Assembly: GCA_016743945.1 (NCBI GenBank)
Contig: JADGFI010000034.1
Span: 1 to 64,000, forward strand
Reading direction: 5' to 3'
DNA length: 64,000 bases
Source: Desulfobacteraceae bacterium
Lineage (GTDB): Bacteria > Desulfobacterota > Desulfobacteria > Desulfobacterales > Desulfobacteraceae
In this document: positions 25,957 through 34,981 of the stretch, in pieces
How positions within the stretch are numbered: the stretch's first letter is position 1
Layout: each line of letters opens with the position of its first letter
Notes under the pieces: generated by a model
Databases searched by the model: none
What the model was told of the DNA's origin: nothing
Seen by the model: only the letters and a program-made list of their open reading frames with translations
Position numbers and translations under genes: made by a program

Positions 25957-26807
25957 TGGTTGTATATTTTAATGACCGCTTCATGGAAAAAGAAGCGGTG
26001 TGTATTTCCCCGGATGATCGGGGATTTTTATTTGCAGACAGCCTCTATGAAGTCATCAGAAGCTATAAGGGCACTTTTTTTAGGGCCAAACAACATCTGA
26101 GCCGTCTTGGCTATGGCGCCACCCATTTAAAGCTGGGAAAAACTGATTTTTCAGAGTTGGAAGAGATTGCCAGGAAACTTGTTGTAAAAAACCGCCTAGA
26201 ATCTGAAGATGCGGTTGTTTATTTCCAGGTGACAAGGGGGGTTGCCAAACGATCCCATGCCTTTCCCCTTCCCGCCCCTCGTCCCACCATCTATGCAAGT
26301 GTTTCAAAATTTGATCCGGGTCCGGCCGACCGAGACCGGGAAACCGGCATTCATGTTATCACCATTGCCGATACCAGATGGGCCAGATGCGACATGAAAA
26401 CCACCGCCCTGACCCCCAATATTCTTGCCAACCAGGCGGCGGTTGAAGCAGGGGCCACAGAAGCCATTTTTATCCGGGATGGGGTAATGCTGGAAGGCTC
26501 CCATTCCAATTTTGCGGCCGTGTTTGACAATGTGCTTGTCACAGCCCCCTTGTCCAATTATATTCTAGGCGGCATTACCCGGCAATTTGTTATGCAACTA
26601 TGCGCCAGGGAAAACATAAGGATAGAAGAACGGCCCATCTTTGAACAAGATATCCATCTTGCAACCGAGATGATGATTTTAGGCACCACCACCGAGGTGA
26701 CCCCCATTGTCAGGATGAACAATACCATTTTCAAAGAAGGCAAACCGGGACCGGTTACCCGGGCACTTCAGATGGCTTACAATCAAAAGATAGCTTTAAT
26801 CGGATAA
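25956..26807 (+). CDS. dat: D-amino acid aminotransferase (PLP fold type IV)
   Basis: 283 residues. VTRGVAKRSHAFP is the D-AAT signature with the substrate-carboxylate Arg and His. DTRWARCDMKTTALTPNILANQAA contains the PLP Lys, and EGSHSNFAAVF is the cofactor-phosphate region. It interconverts D-amino acids and 2-oxo acids (D-Ala/D-Glu/D-Asp). Translationally coupled to the isoaspartyl dipeptidase, which suggests that peptides taken up here release D-amino acids. A branched-chain aminotransferase is less likely given the motif. Confidence 0.88.
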   Translation: MVVYFNDRFMEKEAVCISPDDRGFLFADSLYEVIRSYKGTFFRAKQHLSRLGYGATHLKLGKTDFSELEEIARKLVVKNRLESEDAVVYFQVTRGVAKRSHAFPLPAPRPTIYASVSKFDPGPADRDRETGIHVITIADTRWARCDMKTTALTPNILANQAAVEAGATEAIFIRDGVMLEGSHSNFAAVFDNVLVTAPLSNYILGGITRQFVMQLCARENIRIEERPIFEQDIHLATEMMILGTTTEVTPIVRMNNTIFKEGKPGPVTRALQMAYNQKIALIG

Positions 26808-27464
26808 ACGATTGTCTAAAAGACGGCTTTTCCTAAAGATGCAGGAGCATATTTTCAATTCCTTCAATACAAACGGTTCTCTGCCCTGCAGAACTCCGGA
26901 AATTCGTGAAATAGTAATCCGCAGCGGTTGCAGCAGAGGCCAGGTATCGGGATCTTTAGGGTCCATGGTTGTTTTGGCGACGTTTTGTGTGTATGCGCTT
27001 CTTCTCTCTGCCAGGCGGGCCAGGATCACGGCAACATCCCCTGTGGCCGTGGCAGTCAGGGGGTCAGCCAACCTTTGTGAACTGGCTCGATCCCAGGGTT
27101 GTGGATGACCGCGATCAGAACGCCTCCTGCGGCCACAGCCAGGGTGTTTCCACCAGATGTCTGGAATACAACCCCATGGCAGTGTGCCCGCCCGCAACTG
27201 CTGTGGCGGTTCTGAACAGATCTCCATGAATGGTCATGTTTCCGAATGACACTAACCCCAAGGCAGTATCTCACCGCCCCTGGCTTCAACCGAACCGGTC
27301 AAATTGTATAGGATCATCCAAGCACCCTGTCCAAAACGATTTAAAATTAAATATTTTTTTCACAATTGGGGACTCTATGATTTTGCGACAAAAAATGCGA
27401 AAATCCTTGCCTGCTGCACATGAACCGGTCGGGTTTAAATTCAGATAGATATAAAAAAAATGAT
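26808..27464. other. 650-nt region without an intact gene; possible decayed gene on the minus strand
   Basis: No intact frame with a ribosome binding site was found. All three minus-strand frames over 26850-27260 hold protein-like stretches that could join by frameshifts: GDLFRTATAVAGGHTAMG, then NTLAVAAGGVLIAVIHNPG, then DPLTATATGDVAVILARLAE. The bases differ from the AT-rich spacers seen elsewhere. I could not recognise a family. It could be a frameshifted remnant or simply non-coding DNA. The right end, around 27330-27464, is AT-rich and looks like ordinary spacer. Confidence 0.3.
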
Positions 27465-28166
27465 TCAGTTTTCGTATCGGTATCCTACACCATGGACAGT
27501 GGTAATAAGACTGGGGTTGGACGGATCAATTTCTATTTTTTTTCGAAATTGTGCAATATGCTGATCAAGAGTTCGAGTGGTACCAAGATAATCAATTCCC
27601 CAGATAGCATTCAAGATATTATCCCGGCTTAAGACTTCGCCTCTATGGGTATGAAAATGCAGGATCAAATTGAGTTCTCTTTCTGAAAGATCAACAACCT
27701 TATTGCCCCTTGACATTTTAAAGGTCTTCGGGTTGACTTCAAACCTTCCAAAGATAAATGCGTCAAGGTTTGATTCATTTTTACCCGAACCATCTCTTCT
27801 GCTTCTGCGAAGTACTGCAGCGATTCTTGCCAGAAATTCATGAACGCCAAAGGGTTTGGTGATATAATCATCTGCCCCAAGCTTGAGGCCCACCACTTTA
27901 TCTATTTCCTCACCCTTGGCGGTCAGCATGATAACAGGAATATCTTCATCTTGTGTCCGGATATCCCGGCAGACATCATACCCACTTTTTTCAGGCATCA
28001 TGACATCTAAGAGTACCAGATCAAAAGACCCGCTTTGATATAACTGCAGGGCCTGTTTTCCATCTTTTGCTTCCACAACCTGATAATTTTCGCTTTCAAG
28101 TGTATCCACAAGCCCCATTCTAATGTTCATATCATCTTCTGCCACAAGAATTTTAATCTGTGTCAT
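27465..28166 (-). CDS. OmpR/PhoB-family response regulator
   Basis: 233 residues. Receiver domain 1-120: acidic pocket EDD at 10-12, phosphoacceptor Asp in LVLLDVMMPEKSG, Thr in VIMLTAKGE and Lys in DYITKPFG. Winged-helix DNA-binding domain 140-233, ending TLDQHIAQFRKKIE and TTVHGVGYRYE. It overlaps the kinase gene by 14 nt and should be phosphorylated by it. An 11-bp-phased direct repeat upstream of the operon is a candidate binding site. Confidence 0.93.
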   Translation of the reverse strand: MTQIKILVAEDDMNIRMGLVDTLESENYQVVEAKDGKQALQLYQSGSFDLVLLDVMMPEKSGYDVCRDIRTQDEDIPVIMLTAKGEEIDKVVGLKLGADDYITKPFGVHEFLARIAAVLRRSRRDGSGKNESNLDAFIFGRFEVNPKTFKMSRGNKVVDLSERELNLILHFHTHRGEVLSRDNILNAIWGIDYLGTTRTLDQHIAQFRKKIEIDPSNPSLITTVHGVGYRYEN

Positions 28167-29916
28167 GATGTTTTATCCTTGCTGTAAAACAGCTGCCGTT
28201 TCCAGTGTTGGGTTCAAATAAAAGATCCCCGTCCAGATCCCTTAAGATCTGCTTTGCGATACTCAGCCCAAGGCCTGATCCCGGTTGTTTTGAGGTTAAA
28301 GAGTTATCCACTCTGTGAAATTTTTCAAAAATCATTTCATGCTGGGCTTTGGGGATGCCGGGTCCGTCATCACAAATTTTCAACAGGATAAAGGCACTCT
28401 CCTTTATTAAAATAAATCTAATAAACCTTCCATCTCCCGCATATTTCAGTGCATTGTCAAGCAAATTCAGCACCACCTGCTCAATTGCATCCCGATCGGT
28501 TCGCATTGTATAATCATTTTCTTTAACATCGGTTATTATTTCAAGGCCTTGATCCTGTATTCTAATACTATGAGCTTCAATCATCTGATATAAAAATTGA
28601 TCCAGTTCAAAGCGTGTTATTTGATATGTTTTTTTACCCTGTTCAAGCTTTCCAAAATCAAGCACATTGTTGATCAACCGTGTTAAACGACCGCTTTCAT
28701 TGACAATGACCGATAAATAAGTCTGGGTCTTCTTCTCATCTTTTACTCTTTTGGACAATAAGAGTTCTGCATACATTCTGATACTGGTCAAAGGTGTTTT
28801 CAGCTCATGGGATACAGAAGACACAAACGAGGTTTTCTGACTTGCATCTTTCATCTTTTTCAGGGTCAAACGGGTTAAGAGTATCCCTCCTGACAAAATA
28901 GCAGTGAGTAAAATACCCAATAAAATCATTGATACATAAAAAAATCCCCGGGTTGTCCCAAACCCTTTGGCATTGATGAACAGACCAATCTGCCAGTGTG
29001 GAAGAAGGCTTGATACGGAAACAACAGCCAGAGGTTTTTCCTTTGCTGCAACCGCCAGACTTCCGGACTGATGCATAAAATTGCCGTTTCCATCCATCAA
29101 CACAAGTGCCGCCTCTTTTTCCGATAATTCCGGAAAATCAATAACCAGCCGTGACAAAAGGCTCATTAATTCAAGCTCAATACCATACACCGGGCTCTTC
29201 TCATATTTTTGGACCCACCCTAATATACAAAGCCGGTTCTCACTGAACCAGGGAATCCATCCAGACCTTTCAACCAGGGGTGTCAAAGGTTCTTCCAAAA
29301 AGATTGTCTCTTTCTCTAAAGCAGGTGCTTTTTGTGCAACCTTTGACAGGGCAACAAGCTTTTGCCGGGATGACTGGACCTCTTTTTTTGGGGCCAGGTT
29401 GTATCGGCCTGTGCTTGAAAAAGAGTCTTCTACATCTTTTGTTACAGATTCTGATCGGGATTCTACACCAGCGTATAATCTGCTCTCTTCTTTTGAGGAC
29501 TCTTCATTAAAATCAAAGGCCATTCTTCCAGAAAAAAGTGCATCATACCGGGCAATGAACTGCCTTTGTTCATCTGTAGATGCCATTCCCCCGGCCGGAT
29601 ATTCAAGATCCTTTTCCTTATGATAGATAAATACATTTCGCACCAGTGGATTTGTCTCTTCCCAGACAATAAGGTTCTTTTTGATCTGGTCCTGGTCAAG
29701 TGCCATTAAAGACTGTGTTAAATTTTCCTGGACAGCTTCAACCGTTAAGTGAATCGTCTCCGATATCGTGATTGCCCGTTCAAGCAATGTCTGTTGGGTT
29801 GACCTGCTCATCCGCTCCTGTTCATGTGACAAAAGCTCAAAAGAGACAACCGCCAGAATGAGGGTGGGCACTAAAAACAGTGCCCAGAAAATAATAATGG
29901 ATCGTTTGCTTGTCAT
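28153..29916 (-). CDS. Membrane sensor histidine kinase
   Basis: 587 residues. Transmembrane helices near 8-30 and 335-360 enclose a periplasmic sensor region of about 300 residues with no domain I recognise. HisKA follows with the H-box SHELKTPLTS near residue 378, then HATPase_c with N-box NLLDNALKYA, G1 DDGPGIP and G2 GSGLGLSIAK. It phosphorylates the response regulator encoded next. It lies 25 nt downstream of the VWA gene, so the VWA protein may be part of the sensing apparatus or a target. Confidence 0.92.
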   Translation of the reverse strand: MTSKRSIIIFWALFLVPTLILAVVSFELLSHEQERMSRSTQQTLLERAITISETIHLTVEAVQENLTQSLMALDQDQIKKNLIVWEETNPLVRNVFIYHKEKDLEYPAGGMASTDEQRQFIARYDALFSGRMAFDFNEESSKEESRLYAGVESRSESVTKDVEDSFSSTGRYNLAPKKEVQSSRQKLVALSKVAQKAPALEKETIFLEEPLTPLVERSGWIPWFSENRLCILGWVQKYEKSPVYGIELELMSLLSRLVIDFPELSEKEAALVLMDGNGNFMHQSGSLAVAAKEKPLAVVSVSSLLPHWQIGLFINAKGFGTTRGFFYVSMILLGILLTAILSGGILLTRLTLKKMKDASQKTSFVSSVSHELKTPLTSIRMYAELLLSKRVKDEKKTQTYLSVIVNESGRLTRLINNVLDFGKLEQGKKTYQITRFELDQFLYQMIEAHSIRIQDQGLEIITDVKENDYTMRTDRDAIEQVVLNLLDNALKYAGDGRFIRFILIKESAFILLKICDDGPGIPKAQHEMIFEKFHRVDNSLTSKQPGSGLGLSIAKQILRDLDGDLLFEPNTGNGSCFTARIKHHDTD

Positions 29917-29941
29917 ATTTTAAGCCATACCAGTTTTTTAC

Positions 29942-31297
29942 CTATTGTGAAAGCTGTTGGTTTTTCTTCTGATAGGAATCAGTTCTTAACAATTTTCGAC
30001 TTTTTTTGCTCATCCCCTCTTCTTCAATTGTCTCTGCCTGAACTTCCAGGGCATCTGCTTCTTTTAATAATTGTGAATCATTATATTGTGAACCATATTG
30101 CTTTAATCTGGCAACAGATTGTTTAAGTTTAATTACAGCTTCTTTTTTCTTCCCTTTGTCAGACAATTCAATGGCTTTTTCCTGGGCCAGAGCATTCAGA
30201 TTTAACTGGTATTCCCTGACCACGCCGATATTGGTTGACTTCGCCACTTTTTTAGGATCATTGCTGAATCTTGCATAGGATGTTCCACTTGAATTTTCTG
30301 TCTTCTGGCTGAAAGGATCTTCATAGCTGACATCTGCCCTTGCAATCTTAATTTTTGATCCAGATATCGATTTTGGTACCCTCACTTCAACAAGGGCATA
30401 CTTTTCCTGATCACCATAAAGCTGGTTCATGGAAAGCTCTATCTGCTGTCCTCTTATCCTGCCTTCCCTGCCAATAATATTAACCGCTTTTACATTGTCC
30501 GGCAAGGTAATGATGACTTTTACTTTTTTCGCAACAACATTTAATACATCCCCAAGCTCTGCTGCAAAAATCCTGGGCAGGTCATATCCTGATTCGACAA
30601 AATATGTGTTGCCGTCACTTTTCTGGGCAAGTTGTGCCATAAGGTCCTCATTATAATCGGTACCCACACCCACTGTTGTGACTGAAATATTTTCTTTAAT
30701 TAAAGCCGCACCAAGGCGTCCCAAATCTTCTGGCATTAGAGGCCCGACATTGGCAAGCCCGTCAGACAGAAGAACGATGCGATGAATATAATCTTTTTCA
30801 ATATTCTTCCTGATTTCTGCTGCACCCTGGCTCACACCGCCAAAAAGTGCTGTGCTGCCGCCGGAGTGAATCTGTTCAATGGTTCGGATAATCCCCTGGA
30901 TATTTCTGGCATTTTGCGCCGGGACAATGGTATGAACATTGGTATCATACACTACGACCGAAAAGACATCCTGTAGTCCGAGCCGGGACAAGGCTTCAAT
31001 GGCAGCCGCTTTTGCCTGTTCGATTTTGATGCCGTTCATGGAACCTGACTGGTCCAGAACCAGGCCAAGATTTACCTTTGGCCTGTTAATATGGGAGGGT
31101 GCACTCGGTGCATCAAGGGTTATCTTAAGTACTACATTCTGGGAATCTCCTGCAGGCAGGACAGCTCTGTCTGTCTCAACCCTGCAGATCACTTTGGATT
31201 CAATTTTTGCATGGGCAACACCTGTCATGATGATCAAAAAAATCAATCCTGTAAAAAATAAAATCATTGTTTTATGAAACGGTTTTGTATGTGTCAT
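29942..31297 (-). CDS. Secreted von Willebrand factor A (VWA) domain protein
   Basis: 451 residues. An N-terminal hydrophobic segment (TMILFFTGLIFLIIMTGVAHA) is a signal peptide or anchor. The VWA domain, about 60-235, has the MIDAS motif DQSGSM (VLDQSGSMNGIKIEQAK) and later GSTALFGG and LLSDGLANVG, giving an intact metal site. The C-terminal 100 residues are charged and helical (KGKKKEAVIKLKQSVARLKQYG). It resembles YfbK/Ca-activated chloride-channel-like proteins. Start set at 31297 with AGGAGAAGG upstream. First gene of the operon with kinase and regulator. Ligand unknown. Confidence 0.85.
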   Translation of the reverse strand: MTHTKPFHKTMILFFTGLIFLIIMTGVAHAKIESKVICRVETDRAVLPAGDSQNVVLKITLDAPSAPSHINRPKVNLGLVLDQSGSMNGIKIEQAKAAAIEALSRLGLQDVFSVVVYDTNVHTIVPAQNARNIQGIIRTIEQIHSGGSTALFGGVSQGAAEIRKNIEKDYIHRIVLLSDGLANVGPLMPEDLGRLGAALIKENISVTTVGVGTDYNEDLMAQLAQKSDGNTYFVESGYDLPRIFAAELGDVLNVVAKKVKVIITLPDNVKAVNIIGREGRIRGQQIELSMNQLYGDQEKYALVEVRVPKSISGSKIKIARADVSYEDPFSQKTENSSGTSYARFSNDPKKVAKSTNIGVVREYQLNLNALAQEKAIELSDKGKKKEAVIKLKQSVARLKQYGSQYNDSQLLKEADALEVQAETIEEEGMSKKSRKLLRTDSYQKKNQQLSQ

Positions 31298-31423
31298 GGC
31301 CCTTCTCCTCTGAAGTATTGAGTTAATCAATTTTTTGTAAAACTGCAATATAAAGATCTGTTTTACATCTGAATCAACTATACAAGGCTTGATTTGGGAA
31401 GTTGTCACACACAGGTAAAGAAG

Positions 31424-31442
31424 TTGTAAAAAACTTGTAAAA
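31424..31442. promoter_or_regulatory. 11-bp-phased direct repeat upstream of the VWA-kinase-regulator operon
   Basis: TTGTAAAA occurs at 31424-31431 and again at 31435-31442, exactly 11 bp apart, with a weaker TTGTCACA at 31402. OmpR/PhoB-family regulators bind such one-turn direct repeats. It lies about 130 nt upstream of the VWA start in a 280-nt spacer with no other gene. Confidence 0.45.
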
Positions 31443-31577
31443 TTTCACACTATTTTGGATTTATTTTAAAGTGGAATCACTTTATGGCTATTCAGAGCAT
31501 CAGATTCCGGTTATTGACTAGTGTGCATCCGTCACCTGCATGCTTAAAAAACAATTTTTATCTTGCCATTTTACGGT

Positions 31578-32216
31578 CTATTCCCCAGGGATCAGTCCCT
31601 GGGCCGTCAGGGTAAAAATACGGTTTGTAGAGGTCATCAGCTCTTCTTTGGCATGGGTGACGTGGATGACACCGGCCCGGGTCCGAACCAGCACCGCTTC
31701 CATTCTGGCCCGGACCGACGCCCGCAGGTCCGGGTCCAGTCCGGTAAAAGGCTCGTCAAGGAGTAAAAGCTTTGGAGACACAGCCAGCGCCCTGGCAATG
31801 GAAACCCGCTGGTTCATCCCCCCGGACAGAGCACCGGGGTAATGGTTTTCAAACCCGGACAGTCCCATTTGGTCCAAAAATAGCTTTGCCCGCTGCCGGG
31901 CAAGGGCAATGGTATATCCTGTGGGCAAAAGAGCCAGGGCAACATTATCCAGGGCCGAATACCAGGGCAGCAGCCTGGGTTCCTGAAACACATAGCCGAT
32001 ACACCCGGCATTGACCCGGATTTTTCCTTTGGTGGGCCGGACCAGACCGGCCGCTATTTTCAGCAGGGTGGATTTGCCCTTTCCGCTGGGGCCAAGGACT
32101 CCGATGATCTCTTGCTTTTCCAATGTCAGGTTCAGGCCCGTAAAAAGAATCTGGGCATTGTATCTTTTTTCCAGGTTGTAAAACTCCAAGAGCATTTTAT
32201 TCATCCCCTTATTCAT
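31578..32216 (-). CDS. NitT/TauT-type ABC transporter ATPase
   Basis: 212 residues. Walker A GPSGKGKST, Q-loop YVFQEPRLLPWYSALDNVAL, signature LSGGMNQRVSIARAL and Walker B LLLLDEPFTGLD. The Q-loop sequence is typical of SsuB/TauB ATPases. Start placed at 32216, where ATGA overlaps the permease stop; ATGs 12 and 21 nt further in are alternatives. The long open frame upstream is only a shadow of the permease gene. Last gene of the AraC-TonB-methyltransferase-ABC locus. Confidence 0.85.
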   Translation of the reverse strand: MNKGMNKMLLEFYNLEKRYNAQILFTGLNLTLEKQEIIGVLGPSGKGKSTLLKIAAGLVRPTKGKIRVNAGCIGYVFQEPRLLPWYSALDNVALALLPTGYTIALARQRAKLFLDQMGLSGFENHYPGALSGGMNQRVSIARALAVSPKLLLLDEPFTGLDPDLRASVRARMEAVLVRTRAGVIHVTHAKEELMTSTNRIFTLTAQGLIPGE

Positions 32217-32989
32217 CCTTTCCAAACCAATCGTTTTTCCAGGGGCCTGAGCAAAAAAAATTCCATCCCCCCCACCACAGACATGGAAATCAATGCCAGA
32301 GCGTAAAGCCCCGGGGTATCCAGCCGGGTCCGGGCAATGGCCAGGCAATGGCCCAGCCCCTGATTGGCCCCAAGGACCTCGGCCAGGACCACCACCCGAA
32401 TGGTATTGCCCGCAACCACCACCAGGGCCGAAAAAAAGGGGCCGGCAACAGCCATGGCATAAATCCGGATCAGCCGGGCCCTGAACCCGAACCTGTAGAC
32501 CCGGGCCATTTCCAGCAAATTTTTGTCGGCCAGGGCCATGGCATCGGCTACATGGACAAAGATCACCGGCGCTCCCATGCTGGCGGCAATGGCCACCACC
32601 ATGGCGGTACCCATGCCGAACCAAAGCATGAACACCACCACAATCACAACGCCGGGAACAGTCATAAGCATCCACCTGAGAGGCTCAACCATGGCCCGGA
32701 CCCCGGGAACAAGGCCTGCGGTTAAACCCAAAATACCGCCCACACCAATCCCAATACCCAGCGCCAGGACCATGCGTCCAAGGGTGACTAAAAAATGCTT
32801 GAAAATAAAATCAGAATCCGACATCAAGGCCAGGACGGAAGCCATGGTATCCAAAGGCGATGCCACCACCAGACCTGAAAACGCGCAGGCCGCCCATTGC
32901 CACAGGCCCAGCAGCAAAAGAACGCCGATTATCCTGAACATAAGGCGCCTGACGCCATGGGATTTAAAAATTCCAGACCTGCCGGGCAT
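32213..32989 (-). CDS. NitT/TauT-type ABC transporter permease
   Basis: 258 residues with about six membrane helices. The EAA loop reads DKNLLEMARVYRFGFRARL, and HCLAIARTRLDTPGLYALAL is characteristic of SsuC/TauC-type permeases. It overlaps the binding-protein gene by one base upstream and the ATPase gene by 4 nt downstream, so all three are translationally coupled. Substrate not predictable from sequence. Confidence 0.87.
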   Translation of the reverse strand: MPGRSGIFKSHGVRRLMFRIIGVLLLLGLWQWAACAFSGLVVASPLDTMASVLALMSDSDFIFKHFLVTLGRMVLALGIGIGVGGILGLTAGLVPGVRAMVEPLRWMLMTVPGVVIVVVFMLWFGMGTAMVVAIAASMGAPVIFVHVADAMALADKNLLEMARVYRFGFRARLIRIYAMAVAGPFFSALVVVAGNTIRVVVLAEVLGANQGLGHCLAIARTRLDTPGLYALALISMSVVGGMEFFLLRPLEKRLVWKG

Positions 32990-33933
32990 TACTCTTCTCC
33001 CATGAACAGGCTGCGCAAAGGGGGACGGTCTCCGACAGCACCCGGAAACCGATCATGAATCTGGTTTAAAAAGAAAAACGCCGCATCAAAGTCAGCCGGG
33101 GTGTTAAACAATTGCCCGGCAGGCTTAAAACTGTCTGCTCCCGGCATCTGGGCGACCAGGGATGGGACAGCATCCTTTGCAAGGGCAACGGCCTTATCAG
33201 GATTTTCCATAACCCATTGCCTGGCCCCGGCATAGGCGTTGGCCACAGCCCGTATATCCTCCTTATTGTGGGCCGGACCAAATACAGCCAGGGCGCTGAC
33301 ATACAAAGGCATACCTTTAAATTTATCTTTCCAAACCCTGCGGATGTCCAGATGCCGAACCAGACCGGTACCGCCTGTATTTTTAGATTTGAGAACGGCC
33401 AGGGTGGCCGCCGGTTCCGCCAGAAGGGCATGGTGAGCCCGGCCCAGGAGCATGAGATTTACAGCCTCCAAAGCGCCGCCGGTGTGGCGGGTCTCAAGCT
33501 CAGGGCAGGACCGGTCGAACACGATGTCAAACAAAAGTTCCGGCATTTCTTTGGGGCCGAATGGAAAAAGCAGCACGCCGTCCAGGGGCAGGCCCTGGGC
33601 CCTGTCATTGGACGACACCACCCACAGTGGACAATTAAATACGCCGGCAATGCGAACATCCAGTCCTTTGGCAAAAAAAGCGGCTGCAGCAGAAGTGGTC
33701 ACAATGGCGGCATTCACATTTTTACCGATAATCATGGCCCGGGCCTGGTCAGGGGAATTCCAGGGAATGAATTCCACAGGCGCCAGATCCTTTTGGGCCA
33801 TCACGGCAAAAACCAGACTTTCAGCCACAGGCGGCCCGCAAATCCGCATCCGGTGGGAGTCCGCCCAAACCGGACATGAACCTGCAGCCCAGGCCAGTCC
33901 CAGACAAATCAGGGCCAGACAAAACCGTCTCAT
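32989..33933 (-). CDS. NMT1/THI5-like periplasmic substrate-binding protein
   Basis: 314 residues with a signal peptide (MRRFCLALICLGLAWAAG, cleavage after VWA). The body resembles NMT1/SsuA-like type II binding proteins: LVFAVMAQKDLAPVEFIPW, IGKNVNAAIVTTSAAAAFFAKG and ANAYAGARQWVMENPDKAVALA. This family binds sulfonates, pyrimidines, riboflavin or other small organics. It overlaps the methyltransferase gene by 4 nt. Given the outer-membrane receptors in the same operon, it probably picks up the compound they import. Confidence 0.82.
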   Translation of the reverse strand: MRRFCLALICLGLAWAAGSCPVWADSHRMRICGPPVAESLVFAVMAQKDLAPVEFIPWNSPDQARAMIIGKNVNAAIVTTSAAAAFFAKGLDVRIAGVFNCPLWVVSSNDRAQGLPLDGVLLFPFGPKEMPELLFDIVFDRSCPELETRHTGGALEAVNLMLLGRAHHALLAEPAATLAVLKSKNTGGTGLVRHLDIRRVWKDKFKGMPLYVSALAVFGPAHNKEDIRAVANAYAGARQWVMENPDKAVALAKDAVPSLVAQMPGADSFKPAGQLFNTPADFDAAFFFLNQIHDRFPGAVGDRPPLRSLFMGEE

Positions 33934-34979
33934 GAGTGGGCCTTTTTGCGGGGCCTGGCAATCACAAGTTCCCCTTCACCGGCCGGCAGGGACAAAATAC
34001 GGGTATCCACCCGGGCAAAACCGGCCCGGACCAGACAGGCTGCGATCTGGCCCTTGTCAAAAGAGACATCCTGACCTTCCAGGGCCAAAGAAAGCCGGGG
34101 CAGGACCACGGATGCCGGAGCGGTTCGTTCATCAATCAGACCTTCGTGGAGACAAATAAAGACCCCGTTGGGACGCAAGGCATTTTTGATCCGCTTAAAA
34201 AAATCATCCCGGTCCCTGACATAATAAAGGTTGTGGCTGGCCCAGATGATATCGTAGCCGGAGCCCAGATCCGTATTGTTATAATCGCCGGCAATAAACG
34301 ACATCCTGTGGGACAGTCCCTCTTTTTCAATCTCTTTTTCAGCCAGGTGGATAATGGCCGGCATATCGGCCAGCACCCCTTGGGCCCTGGGCAGACGTCT
34401 GAGCATTTCTGCCCCGATAATGCCCGGACCGCCGCCAAGATCCAAAATTTTTTCGGCAATGTGAAATTCGGGCAAATCCTGAATCAGATCCGCACACAAA
34501 ACAGCCATACCACCCCGCTGGTAAGCGGCCAAATGACGGACCGCATCTTCCCATTTGGCTTCGCTGGAAAGATGCTGAACCCGGCTGACCTCAGGAGGAC
34601 CGGTCCTAACGATTTTAACAATTTCATCCAAATTCCGGTGCTGCATGGCCTTCATGTTTTTTACCAGCCCTCCCATGAAAACAGGGCTGGCACTGTCCAG
34701 AAAATGGCGGCCAAAAGCGGTGTTGGTATATTGGCCGTTCTTTTTTTCGGCCAGGCCCATGGCGGCCATGGCGTCCAGGAAAAACCCCAGACCCGCCGGA
34801 TCAATGTCAATTTCCAGGGCCCGGGCAATGGCCTCAAGATCGGAATGGTCTTCCAGCACCCTTGCCAGGTCCAACTCAATGGCCGCTTCGACAATTGCCA
34901 TTTTCACAGGACCGTTGAGAATATCAAACAAAGGGGCCATGGACGGGTAAAGGGGTTGTGACAAATCTAAGGGGGTCAT
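33930..34979 (-). CDS. SAM-dependent O-methyltransferase-like protein
   Basis: 349 residues. The N-terminal half has a winged-helix dimerisation domain (ILNGPVKMAIVEAAIELDLA; LGFFLDAMAAMGLAEKKNG) and the C-terminal half has the SAM fold with ILDLGGGPGIIGAEML near residue 182 and DIIWASHNLYYVRDRDDFF. This two-domain build is shared with small-molecule O-methyltransferases and some tetrapyrrole or methoxy-group enzymes. The start at 34979 has GGAG 10 nt upstream, which lies inside the end of the TonB gene. Tight linkage to an importer suggests it modifies the imported compound. Confidence 0.8.
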   Translation of the reverse strand: MTPLDLSQPLYPSMAPLFDILNGPVKMAIVEAAIELDLARVLEDHSDLEAIARALEIDIDPAGLGFFLDAMAAMGLAEKKNGQYTNTAFGRHFLDSASPVFMGGLVKNMKAMQHRNLDEIVKIVRTGPPEVSRVQHLSSEAKWEDAVRHLAAYQRGGMAVLCADLIQDLPEFHIAEKILDLGGGPGIIGAEMLRRLPRAQGVLADMPAIIHLAEKEIEKEGLSHRMSFIAGDYNNTDLGSGYDIIWASHNLYYVRDRDDFFKRIKNALRPNGVFICLHEGLIDERTAPASVVLPRLSLALEGQDVSFDKGQIAACLVRAGFARVDTRILSLPAGEGELVIARPRKKAHS

Positions 34980-34981
34980 GA

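Noticed and set aside
32217-32675. N-terminal extension of the NitT/TauT ATPase frame
   Set aside because: This stretch is read in another frame as the permease, which has membrane helices and an EAA loop; the extension is Gly/Pro/Cys-rich noise.
33112-33879. 255-codon plus-strand frame opposite the NMT1-like binding protein
   Set aside because: Antisense shadow with no motif; the minus strand has a signal peptide and overlapping cistrons.
33936-34961. 341-codon plus-strand open frame across the methyltransferase gene
   Set aside because: It is the antisense shadow of a GC-rich gene with clear methyltransferase motifs; it is Pro/Gly/His-rich and has no ribosome site or domain.
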